A DNA stretch of 11,645 nucleotides from Candidatus Tagabacteria bacterium CG09_land_8_20_14_0_10_41_14 (GTDB taxonomy: Bacteria > Patescibacteriota > Minisyncoccia > JAHISW01 > Tagabacteraceae). Both the position numbers and the translations under genes were made by a program. Positions 1-6,589 of this stretch are shown here, piece by piece (the first letter of the stretch is position 1; every line of letters starts with the position of its first letter). Below the pieces are notes generated by a model that was not told the origin of the DNA, made no database searches, and was given only the letters and a program-made list of their open reading frames with translations. The stretch covers positions 1-11,645 of the forward strand of contig PEZL01000025.1 of the NCBI GenBank assembly GCA_002774055.1, given 5' to 3'.

Positions 1-156
1 TTCTAAAATTTTTTCTGTACCGTCACTTGAACCGTCATCAACTACAATAATCTCTTTTTGGTAATCTAAAGCAGGAGCTGAAATCGCGCGTTTTATAATT
101 TCTCTAACGGTTCCCTTTTCATTAAAAACCGGAATAATAATGCTTAATTTCTTCAT
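1..156 (-). CDS. Family 2 glycosyltransferase, N-terminal part (cut by window edge)
   Basis: Only the first 52 codons are present; the gene runs off the left edge. The protein begins MKKLSIIIPVFNE and reaches DDGSSDGT near residues 40-47. These are the nucleotide-sugar binding start and first acidic (DxD-region) motif of GT-A fold family 2 glycosyltransferases such as polyprenol-phosphate mannosyl/glucosyl transferases. The family moves a sugar from an NDP-sugar to a lipid or glycan at the inner membrane face. The start overlaps the end of the upstream TMTC-like gene by 35 bases in another frame, so the two are probably co-transcribed. A dolichol-phosphate-mannose-synthase-like enzyme would fit, because the GT-C neighbour would need a lipid-linked sugar donor; that is inference. 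No Shine-Dalgarno precedes the ATG. The exact subfamily cannot be told from this fragment. Confidence 0.88.
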   Translation of the reverse strand, partial: MKKLSIIIPVFNEKGTVREIIKRAISAPALDYQKEIIVVDDGSSDGTEKILE

Positions 157-1714
157 AAATTTCTTGGGCTTTTTCATATTCTTTATTTTCCAAATAAATG
201 TTTATCAGGGCATTGTATGAAAAAATAAATTTTGGGTCGAGCTTAATAGCAGTATTAAAATTTTCTATGGCTAAATCTTTTTTGCCTATTTCTTGATAAG
301 TGTTAGCTAAATTATGATAAGCAACCGGATTAGCAGGGTCAAGGCTAATTGCTCTTTGGTACATTTTTTCTGCCTGCTCATAATCACTTTTATCATTATA
401 AGCCATACCGAGATTGTTGATAATCCGGTAACTATTCGGCGCGTATTGTAAGGTTTGATTGTAAAAAGTAATAGGGTCGGTCCAGTCTTTGTTTCTATCT
501 ATTGTAAGGATGGACAAGAAAATTAAGAAAGCGATTAAAATTCCTATTAAAATTTTTTGAAGATTATATTTTTTTGCTAAAAGTATTCCCACCCAAATTA
601 AAAGTAAAAAGATACCAATTAAGGGGAGATACAGCCAATGTTCGTAAAGTAAGCCGGAAATTGGGATAAGAAGATTTGAAGTTGGAGCTAAACCAATAAA
701 AAACCATAAAACTCCAAAACTTAAGACTGGGAATCGTTTGAATTGGCTAAGAGCTAAAGCCAGCAACCCTAAAAAAATAAAACCGCCAGAAATTACCGAT
801 GGCGAAAATAAAGAAGTTGCTATTTCCACACCCCGTTCCATATGAAGATTAAAAGGCCAGAAAAGAAGTCCGAAATAAACAGTCAAAATTCGGAAAAAAG
901 TAAAGAGGCGAATGTGAAAGTTTGAAGTGAATATATTTTCTTCATCATAAAGATTGAAAGTGTTTTTGAAATTAAGAATGGTGGCTCTCAACAAAATATA
1001 GAAACTGGCTAAAACCAAAAAAGGCCAAATTGCTTTTCCAATTTTTTTCAGTTTGTCTTTAAAAGAAAGTTTTTCATTCTGACTCAAAAAGAAAAAATCA
1101 ACAATAAAAATGAGAGCTGGCATAACAATAGCAGTTTCTTTAGACATTAAGGCTATGATATACATTAGAAGCGATAAGAAATAAGGCGCGCTTTGTAGCG
1201 GTGTTTTTTTAGAGATGCGAAATTTGAGGTAAAAAAGAATTCCTAAAAACATAAAAAATACTGAAAGAGAATCTCCCAATCCCGAAACATAAGTGACGGC
1301 TTCAGTCTGAAGCGGATGAACTAAAAATACTAAAGCTGTAAAAATCGCTAACCAGCGGTTTTTGAAAATATACAAGAGAATAAAAAATAAAAGAATAGCA
1401 TCAGTAATGTGAAATGAAGTATTAACAAAATGATATCCAGGTGCCCAATCTTTCCAAAGATGCCATTCTAAAGAAAAAGCCGTAAGCAGTATTGGCCGCC
1501 AATAATTACTTAAAAGACCCACTCCGGCAATAAGGTTTTCAGAAAAATATTTTGGAAAATATTGCCAATTTTGGATAAATTGATTTTTGAGAATACCATC
1601 ATCGTCATCCCAAAACATCTGATTTGGAAAGCTATTGGCATATAAAACAAAACCTACTACAACAAGTAATAAAATAACGAGATAGTTGCCAAAAGGCTTT
1701 TTTAATAAATACAT
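122..1714 (-). CDS. TMTC-like GT-C membrane protein with C-terminal TPR repeats
   Basis: This 530-residue protein has about ten hydrophobic segments over residues 10-402 and then three tetratricopeptide repeats (about 428-460, 462-494, 496-528). Near the N-terminus is the acidic cluster WDDDD (35-39) after the first membrane segment, followed by NYWRP (70-74), FHITDAILL (101-109) and VHPLQTEAVTYVSG (132-145). A YEHWLYLPLIG block (357-367) lies late in the membrane part. This order resembles the TMTC family of animal ER O-mannosyltransferases and bacterial relatives with a GT-C fold, where the acidic loop residues bind metal or donor. A role in mannosylating exported proteins from a lipid-phosphate donor is inference; bacterial members are poorly characterised. 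The ATG at 1714 was chosen because a longer in-frame reading would start inside the upstream tRNA. The start lies five bases from the tRNA 3' base. The 3' end overlaps the next glycosyltransferase gene by 35 bases. Confidence 0.8.
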   Translation of the reverse strand: MYLLKKPFGNYLVILLLVVVGFVLYANSFPNQMFWDDDDGILKNQFIQNWQYFPKYFSENLIAGVGLLSNYWRPILLTAFSLEWHLWKDWAPGYHFVNTSFHITDAILLFFILLYIFKNRWLAIFTALVFLVHPLQTEAVTYVSGLGDSLSVFFMFLGILFYLKFRISKKTPLQSAPYFLSLLMYIIALMSKETAIVMPALIFIVDFFFLSQNEKLSFKDKLKKIGKAIWPFLVLASFYILLRATILNFKNTFNLYDEENIFTSNFHIRLFTFFRILTVYFGLLFWPFNLHMERGVEIATSLFSPSVISGGFIFLGLLALALSQFKRFPVLSFGVLWFFIGLAPTSNLLIPISGLLYEHWLYLPLIGIFLLLIWVGILLAKKYNLQKILIGILIAFLIFLSILTIDRNKDWTDPITFYNQTLQYAPNSYRIINNLGMAYNDKSDYEQAEKMYQRAISLDPANPVAYHNLANTYQEIGKKDLAIENFNTAIKLDPKFIFSYNALINIYLENKEYEKAQEIYEEIKHYYSGF

Positions 1715-1718
1715 TTTG

Positions 1719-1801
1719 TGCCTCGGGGGAGAGTCGAACTCCCATGGACTAGGTCCACACGATTTTGAGTCGTGCGCGTCTGCCAGTTCCGCCACCGAGG
1801 C
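1719..1801 (-). tRNA. tRNA-Leu (anticodon CAA)
   Basis: The minus strand folds into a complete class II tRNA of 83 bases. It has a 7-bp acceptor stem GCCTCGG/CCGAGGC, a short D stem GCG/CGC with TGG in the loop, and an anticodon stem CACGA/TCGTG with loop CTCAAAA giving anticodon CAA, which reads UUG. A long variable arm TGGAC/GTCCA follows, then a T arm GGGAG-TTCGACT-CTCCC and discriminator A. The long variable arm and discriminator A73 are leucine-type identity features. No CCA tail is encoded, so it must be added by nucleotidyltransferase. The TMTC-like gene starts four bases downstream, so both probably come from one transcript. A palindrome abuts and slightly overlaps the 5' end. Confidence 0.97.
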
Positions 1802-1821
1802 CTGTCTGCCGGCAGGCAGGC
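1800..1821. repeat. GC-rich 22-bp imperfect palindrome at the tRNA-Leu 5' end
   Basis: Bases 1800-1821 form an 11-bp inverted repeat with no spacer and one mismatched pair (1805/1816), centred on CTGCCGGCAG. It is much richer in GC than the flanking DNA. I remember similar CTGCCGGCAG-centred palindromes scattered between genes of Parcubacteria-type assemblies, where they create spurious translations containing ACLPAGR. That recollection could not be checked here. Only one copy is seen in this window. It overlaps the first two bases of the mature tRNA, so in the precursor it could compete with acceptor-stem folding. Confidence 0.75.
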
Positions 1822-1829
1822 ATATTTAT

Positions 1830-1857
1830 ATATTAAAGATTTGCATTCTTAAATCAA
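1830..1857 (-). promoter_or_regulatory. Predicted sigma70-type promoter of tRNA-Leu and the glycosylation genes
   Basis: Reading the minus strand, TTGATT (1857-1852) is followed after 16 bases by TAATAT (1835-1830). Transcription would begin near 1823, giving a leader of about 22 bases made almost wholly of the GC-rich palindrome before the mature tRNA 5' end at 1801. It overlaps the plus-strand parB promoter. This is a hexamer match only. Confidence 0.5.
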
Positions 1858-1869
1858 GTGCGTTATAAT
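1841..1869 (+). promoter_or_regulatory. Predicted sigma70-type promoter of parB
   Basis: TTGCAT (1841-1846) is followed by exactly 17 bases and a consensus TATAAT (1864-1869). Start of transcription would be near 1876, giving a leader of about 80 bases before parB. The element overlaps the opposing tRNA-Leu promoter (1830-1857). A second TATAAT at 1944-1949, eight bases before the parB ATG, is a rival -10 box but lacks a recognisable -35. Confidence 0.5.
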
Positions 1870-1882
1870 TACTAATGAGGGA

Positions 1883-1950
1883 AAAATGAGAATAAAATTA
1901 TCATTTTGACCGAACGACGTAATTATATCAAGCAAAGCGAAGATATAATT
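1883..1950 (+). promoter_or_regulatory. parB leader with two inverted repeats and a tiny upstream ORF
   Basis: The predicted parB leader holds two perfect inverted repeats. The first is AAAATGA/TCATTTT (1883-1889 with 1901-1907, 11-base loop); the second is AATTATATC/GATATAATT (1921-1929 with 1942-1950, 12-base loop). A seven-codon ORF, MRIKLSF then TGA, lies at 1886-1909 exactly across the first repeat. It has the clearest Shine-Dalgarno-like sequence seen before any start in the window apart from one inside the tRNA (GAGGG at 1877-1881, four bases before the ATG). Whether the peptide is made, or the repeats bind a protein or fold as RNA, is not decidable from sequence. The stems are AT-rich, so RNA folds would be weak. 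Confidence 0.4.
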
Positions 1951-1957
1951 TTAATCA

Positions 1958-2869
1958 ATGGGAACACAAGATTTACCAAGGATAAGAAAAGAAAGCGGAG
2001 TTTTTTGGGTTGAGTTAGACAAGATTAAACCCAATACGATGCAGCCGCGCCGTATTTTTGACGACACACGCTTGGGGGAGCTGGCTGAATCTATACGCCA
2101 GTACGGCGTTTTGCAGCCGCTTGTGGTTATAAGGCAGGAAAAAGAAATTCCTGACGGTACCACCGTTGAGTATGAAATTATTGCCGGTGAAAGAAGGTGG
2201 CGGGCATCCAGATTGGCCGGTTTGAATCAGGTGCCGGTTATTATACGAGAAGACCCGAGCGAAAAAGTTAAATTGGAACTTGCCCTTATAGAAAATCTCC
2301 AGCGTGAGGATTTGAGCGCCATGGAGCGCGCGGGCGCGTTTAAGCAATTGGTAAACGATTTCAAAATGAGGCATCATGAAATCGGCAGCCGCGTGGGAAA
2401 AAGCAGGGAATACGTTTCAAACACAATTCGTCTTTTGACATTACCGGAAGAAATTCAGATGGGTTTAAAAGAAGGATTGATTAACGAAGGTCATACTAGG
2501 CCTCTTTTAAGTTTAACTAATTCTCCTGAAGCGCAAATTAATTTATATAAAGAAATTATTTACAGGAAGATGAATGTAAGGGATGCTGAAGCCGCCTCCA
2601 GGAGATTGATGAAAGAGCGTTCCTCGGCGCGGAGCAGGCAGGGAATAGAAGATCCGGAAACACAAAAATTACAGCAGCAACTTTCTGATGTTTTAGGCAC
2701 GCGCGTATCGGTTGAGCCCAGGGGTAAGGGTAAGAGGGTTTCTATTGAATTTTTTTCCGATGAAGATCTGATGGGGTTTTTGTCTAAGATGGGCGTTGGT
2801 CTTGCGGCAGATAACGCGAACATGGCATCTGATAATGTGCCGGAAGAAGAACAAGAATTTGGTATTTAA
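1958..2869 (+). CDS. parB: Chromosome partitioning protein ParB (Spo0J/Noc family)
   Basis: This 303-residue protein carries the full ParB core. It has GVLQPL (50-55), GERRWRA (77-83) and ENLQRED (112-118), which form the CTP-binding/CTPase pocket of the N-terminal domain. A helix-turn-helix parS-reading domain follows (about 138-162, HEIGSRVGKSREYVSNTIRL). The C-terminal stretch to about residue 275 would be the dimerisation region, ending in a short acidic tail. ParB clamps around DNA at parS sites, spreads, and works with ParA and SMC in chromosome segregation. An in-frame TAA directly before the ATG fixes 1958 as the furthest possible start; there is no Shine-Dalgarno. No parA gene and no canonical parS (GTTTCACGTGAAAC type) is visible here. 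Its stop overlaps that of the convergent rel gene. The residue length and motifs are normal for the family. Confidence 0.95.
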   Translation: MGTQDLPRIRKESGVFWVELDKIKPNTMQPRRIFDDTRLGELAESIRQYGVLQPLVVIRQEKEIPDGTTVEYEIIAGERRWRASRLAGLNQVPVIIREDPSEKVKLELALIENLQREDLSAMERAGAFKQLVNDFKMRHHEIGSRVGKSREYVSNTIRLLTLPEEIQMGLKEGLINEGHTRPLLSLTNSPEAQINLYKEIIYRKMNVRDAEAASRRLMKERSSARSRQGIEDPETQKLQQQLSDVLGTRVSVEPRGKGKRVSIEFFSDEDLMGFLSKMGVGLAADNANMASDNVPEEEQEFGI

Positions 2870-4599
2870 TTTATTTTTGTTCGTACTTCCTCTATGCCTT
2901 TTATGGTTTTTAGTTGTGTTGCAATTTTGTTAACCTGCTCTTTATTTTTTGGAGAAAACGCAACAGAAACAATCGCGTATTCATTGTTTGAATTTTCTTT
3001 TTCTTTGCTGTGAAGACTTTTTATGTTTATGCGAAACTTGGAAAAAACGAAAGAAATATCTTTAAGCATTCCTATTCTGTCTTTCACAATAAGTGTTAAT
3101 TCGGCGCGCAGTTCTTTTTGAGGTTTTCTCAGTTTGGGCATCAGCTCTTGTCTTTTTAGCGCAGAGCGTATCTGGTTTTTTGCTAACGATGTTTTAATAG
3201 ATTCTAACATTTTTAAATTGGGCTTTTTGTTTTTTTGCGTCAAAATTTCCACCATGTCACCGGAGGCCAATTCGTATGAGAGTGGCACAATACTATTGTT
3301 TACTTTTGCCCCCACAATGGAGTTTCCAATGTCCGAATGGACATGGTAGGCGAAATCTATCGGCGTAGAACCTTCAGGTAAATCTATGATATCTCCCTTG
3401 GGCGTTAATACAAATACTCGGTCTTTGAAGAAGTCTATTTTGAGCGATTCCAAAAACTTTTCTCCGCTAATGTCTTTATTAAATTTTTTATGCCAGTCTT
3501 GCAATTGTTTAATCCAGGTAAATTTTTTGTGCGGCATCTGCGTTTCTCTTGGAGATTTGGGTTTACCTGCGATTTCCCACGCCCAGTGCGCGGCGATTCC
3601 TTGTTCCGCCTCTTCGTGCATTTTTGGTGTGCGTATTTGAAATTCGGTGATTTTTTTGTCAATGCAAAATACCGTTGTGTGTAAACTTTTGTAACCGTTT
3701 TGTTTCGGCAGGGCGATATAATCCTTTATGCGTCCCGGCAGCGGTTTCCAGAGTTTGTGTATTACACCCAAGGTGGCATAGCAACTTTCCACGGAATCTA
3801 CAATGATTCTTACCGCGGTAAGGTCGTAGATTGTATACCAGTCCATGTTGTTTCTCAGAAGCTTTTTCCAGAGGCTGTAATAATGTTTGGCGCGATGGGT
3901 GATGGTTCTTACCGGAATTTTTTCTTTTTCAAGTTCTTTTTTAATGGCGGGAATTACTTTTTTTGTTAAATATTTTTTTCTTTGCGGAATTTTTTCTCGC
4001 GTTTCTTTTATAATCCATTCGTATTCTTTCGGGTGGGCGTATTTAAATGCCTCGTCTTCCAGTTGCAGTTTTAGGTCGCCCATTCCAAGCCTGTCGGCTA
4101 CCGGCGCGTAAATGTCCAGGGTTTCCTGCCCGATTCTTTTTTGTTTTTCTTCCGAGAACGTGGAGAGTGTCTCAAGATTATGCAGGCGGTCAAGCAGTTT
4201 GATGATTATTACTCGTATATCCTGAGCCATCGCCATGAACATTTTCCTGGTGGATTCGGCGGCGCGCTCCACGCCGCGATATTCAATTTTGCTTACCTTG
4301 CTTAGTCCTTTTACCAAAAAAGCAATTTCGTGGCCGAACTTTTTTTGGATTGTTTTGATGTCTGTTTTTTCTGATTCAATGGTGTCATGCAGCATGGCGG
4401 CCGCAATGGTTGTCGTGCCAAGATTTAGATTGGCTGCTTTTAATGAAACAATGGCCGGGTGAGTGATGTATGCCTCGCCTGTTTGTCTTTTTTCGTCTTT
4501 GTGGATTTCCGCGGCAAAGATAAAGGCCTTTTCTAATAAATTGAGTTCACGCTCCGAATATTTAGGCGGCAATTTGTTTTTATATTCCTCCCAGTTCAT
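2866..4599 (-). CDS. rel: Bifunctional-type RelA/SpoT (p)ppGpp synthetase/hydrolase, short form
   Basis: Domains in this 577-residue protein run as HD hydrolase (about 20-190), synthetase (about 230-345), TGS (about 393-455) and ACT (about 498-577). The synthetase side keeps RAKHYYS (236-242), YDL (258-260), RIKD (290-293, the RxKD form seen in bifunctional Rel rather than the ExDD form of RelA), NGYKSLH (301-307) and EFQIRT (319-324). The hydrolase side keeps H47, H71-D72, D137 and N141, but the usual HDxxED motif reads HDTIES (71-76), losing the final Asp. Only about 40 residues separate TGS and ACT, so most of the helical region and the Cys-containing zinc-finger/conserved-cysteine domain of ~730-residue Rel proteins is missing. 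It makes and perhaps degrades the alarmone (p)ppGpp. It overlaps topA by 20 bases upstream. No Shine-Dalgarno is seen. Confidence 0.93.
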   Translation of the reverse strand: MNWEEYKNKLPPKYSERELNLLEKAFIFAAEIHKDEKRQTGEAYITHPAIVSLKAANLNLGTTTIAAAMLHDTIESEKTDIKTIQKKFGHEIAFLVKGLSKVSKIEYRGVERAAESTRKMFMAMAQDIRVIIIKLLDRLHNLETLSTFSEEKQKRIGQETLDIYAPVADRLGMGDLKLQLEDEAFKYAHPKEYEWIIKETREKIPQRKKYLTKKVIPAIKKELEKEKIPVRTITHRAKHYYSLWKKLLRNNMDWYTIYDLTAVRIIVDSVESCYATLGVIHKLWKPLPGRIKDYIALPKQNGYKSLHTTVFCIDKKITEFQIRTPKMHEEAEQGIAAHWAWEIAGKPKSPRETQMPHKKFTWIKQLQDWHKKFNKDISGEKFLESLKIDFFKDRVFVLTPKGDIIDLPEGSTPIDFAYHVHSDIGNSIVGAKVNNSIVPLSYELASGDMVEILTQKNKKPNLKMLESIKTSLAKNQIRSALKRQELMPKLRKPQKELRAELTLIVKDRIGMLKDISFVFSKFRINIKSLHSKEKENSNNEYAIVSVAFSPKNKEQVNKIATQLKTIKGIEEVRTKIN

Positions 4600-6589
4600 G
4601 TTGATTATTTTTTATTTTTTGCATACTCGTAGGTTTTGTGGGTTTTTGCCAGGTCGCGAATTTGCATTTCGGCCACTTTGAACAGCCGTAAAACAGTTTG
4701 CCCCGTTTGGTTTTTCGTTCAACCACGCTGCCCTCTTCGCACAGGGGGCATTTTACGCCTAAGTCTTTCGGCGGCAGCGGCTTGGTGTTTTTGCATTCGG
4801 GGAAACCCGAACAGGCCATAAAGCGGCCGAACCTTCCATATTTGATTATCATTGGTTTGCCGCAAACTTCGCAAATTTCATCCGTTTCTTCGGTTAAATC
4901 TTTTTTTTCAACTGTTTCGTATTTTTCTAGCAGGTTTCTTTCAAAGGGTTCGTAAAAATTACGAATGAGCGGAACATATTCTTTTTTCCCTTCGGCGATT
5001 TCATCCAGTTCGTTTTCCAGCTTGGCAGTAAATTTGATGTCCACAATTTTTGGGAAATGTTTTACCAGTATTTCGTTTACCATATTGCCCATTTCTGTGG
5101 GGATAAATCTTTTGCTGCCATCTCTTTCTACATAGTTTCTGGCCGTTAGTGTGGAAATTATTTGGGTATATGTGGACGGTCGGCCAATACCTTCTTTTTC
5201 CAGCGTTTTAACCAATGAAGCGTCGTTGTATCTTGCTGGTGGTTGTGTTTGGTGTTTTTCTTCTTTAATTTCTTTTGCGGAAACGGAATCATTTTTTGAA
5301 ACAGGCGGCAGGATATTTTCGCTGAATTTGGATTCGTATATTTTTAAAAAGCCGTCAAATTTTAATACAGAGCCTTTTGTTTGGAAAGTGTAATTGTTTT
5401 TATCGTGGGATGCTTTTGTTTCAATCGCTGTATCGTCAAAAATCGCGTTGGGCATTTGAGTGGCAATAAATCTTTGCCATATCAGTTGATACAATTTATG
5501 CTGTTCCGGTGTTAATCCTTTTTTTATTATTTCGGGAGAGTTGTCGGGGTTTGTTGGCCGAACGGCTTCATGCGCTTCTTGCGCCCCCTTGCTTTTGGTT
5601 TTATAGCGTCTTGGCGAGGGAAGCGAATATTTTTTCCCTAGATTTTTTTCTAAATATTCCGAGGCTTTTTTTAACGCGCCTTCGGCGATATTTAAAGAAT
5701 CCGTTCTCATGTAGGTTATGCGGCCGGTTTCGTATAATTGTTGGGCGATAATCATTGTTTTTTTGGAAGAGAATTTCAATTTTTGCCAGGCGGATTGCTG
5801 TAATGTGCTGGTGGTGAAAGGCGGCCGTGGATTTTGTTCTCTGCCCTTTTTTTCTATTGACTCTATTCGCCAATCGCTTTGTTTTAATTCTCTTAGTATT
5901 TCGTCTACCTTTATTTTTTCTGTTAGGCCGGGTTTTGGGATAATCTCTTCGTTTATTTTGCTCATCTCGGCCGGCCATTCATTTTTTTTCTCGTTTTCCA
6001 AAATTGCGTGAACCGTCCAATAATCTTGCGGTTTAAATTTTTTAATTTCTTCCTCGCGTTCCGCCACAAGGCGAAGCGCAACGGATTGTACTCTTCCGGC
6101 GGACAACCCCCGTCTTAATTTCTTCCACAAAAACGGAGAAAGTTTGTATCCCACCAATCGGTCCAAGACTCGGCGGGCCTGCTGAGCGTTTACCAGATCC
6201 ATGTCAATTTGTCTTGGGTTTTTTAAGGCTTCTTCAATCGCGGATTCGGTGATTTCATGAAAAACTATTCTTTCAACCGATAATTTCGAATTTTTAAGGC
6301 CCAGAGCCTGAGTAAGGTGCCATGCGATGGCTTCTCCTTCGCGGTCTTCGTCTGTTGCCAGGATAACTTTTTCGGCTTTTTGCGCGATTTTTTTTAGTTG
6401 GGTTACGTTTTTCTGCGCCTTTTTGGGTATTACATATCTTGGTTCAAAATCATGTTCAATATCTACTCCAAGTTCACCCTTGGGTAAATCTCTCATATGC
6501 CCATAACTGGATTCCACGTCAAAATCGCGTCCCAAAAATTTTGAGATTGTTTTTGCTTTTGTCGGTGATTCTACGATAATCAAGCGCAT
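4580..6589 (-). CDS. topA: DNA topoisomerase I (type IA) with two zinc ribbons
   Basis: This 669-residue enzyme relaxes negative supercoils by cutting one strand through a 5'-phosphotyrosine. The N-terminal Toprim domain holds E7 in IIVESPTKAKT and the D80-D82-E84 metal site in ATDEDREGEAIAWH. Then come SAGRVQSVALR (163-173) and the catalytic Tyr293 in GRITYMRTDS, with Arg295 beside it. The C-terminus has two four-cysteine ribbons (C573/C576/C593/C599 and C614/C617/C636/C642), which bind single-stranded DNA or RNA polymerase in relatives, then a short basic tail. The ATG at 6589 places MRLIIVESPTKAK at the N-terminus as in the family; a TTG three codons upstream (6598) is possible but less likely. 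It overlaps dprA by 10 bases and rel by 20, indicating one transcript with coupled translation. It is slightly shorter than enterobacterial TopA, as is common. Confidence 0.97.
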   Translation of the reverse strand: MRLIIVESPTKAKTISKFLGRDFDVESSYGHMRDLPKGELGVDIEHDFEPRYVIPKKAQKNVTQLKKIAQKAEKVILATDEDREGEAIAWHLTQALGLKNSKLSVERIVFHEITESAIEEALKNPRQIDMDLVNAQQARRVLDRLVGYKLSPFLWKKLRRGLSAGRVQSVALRLVAEREEEIKKFKPQDYWTVHAILENEKKNEWPAEMSKINEEIIPKPGLTEKIKVDEILRELKQSDWRIESIEKKGREQNPRPPFTTSTLQQSAWQKLKFSSKKTMIIAQQLYETGRITYMRTDSLNIAEGALKKASEYLEKNLGKKYSLPSPRRYKTKSKGAQEAHEAVRPTNPDNSPEIIKKGLTPEQHKLYQLIWQRFIATQMPNAIFDDTAIETKASHDKNNYTFQTKGSVLKFDGFLKIYESKFSENILPPVSKNDSVSAKEIKEEKHQTQPPARYNDASLVKTLEKEGIGRPSTYTQIISTLTARNYVERDGSKRFIPTEMGNMVNEILVKHFPKIVDIKFTAKLENELDEIAEGKKEYVPLIRNFYEPFERNLLEKYETVEKKDLTEETDEICEVCGKPMIIKYGRFGRFMACSGFPECKNTKPLPPKDLGVKCPLCEEGSVVERKTKRGKLFYGCSKWPKCKFATWQKPTKPTSMQKIKNNQHELGGI

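Noticed and set aside
1715..1795. 27-codon N-terminal extension of the TMTC-like protein
   Set aside because: It reads through the tRNA-Leu sequence; the ATG at 1714 gives a normal N-terminus followed by a membrane segment.
1686..1868. Plus-strand 60-codon ORF containing ACLPAGR
   Set aside because: It is a translation of the antisense of the tRNA and the palindrome; no protein-like features.
1958..2869. A parS site near parB
   Set aside because: No sequence close to the GTTTCACGTGAAAC palindrome was seen; the ACGT-containing repeat at 11499-11527 does not match it.
3134..4462. Several plus-strand ORFs of 70-90 codons opposite rel (and similar ones opposite topA and dprA)
   Set aside because: Shadows of well-supported minus-strand genes with no domain-like sequence.
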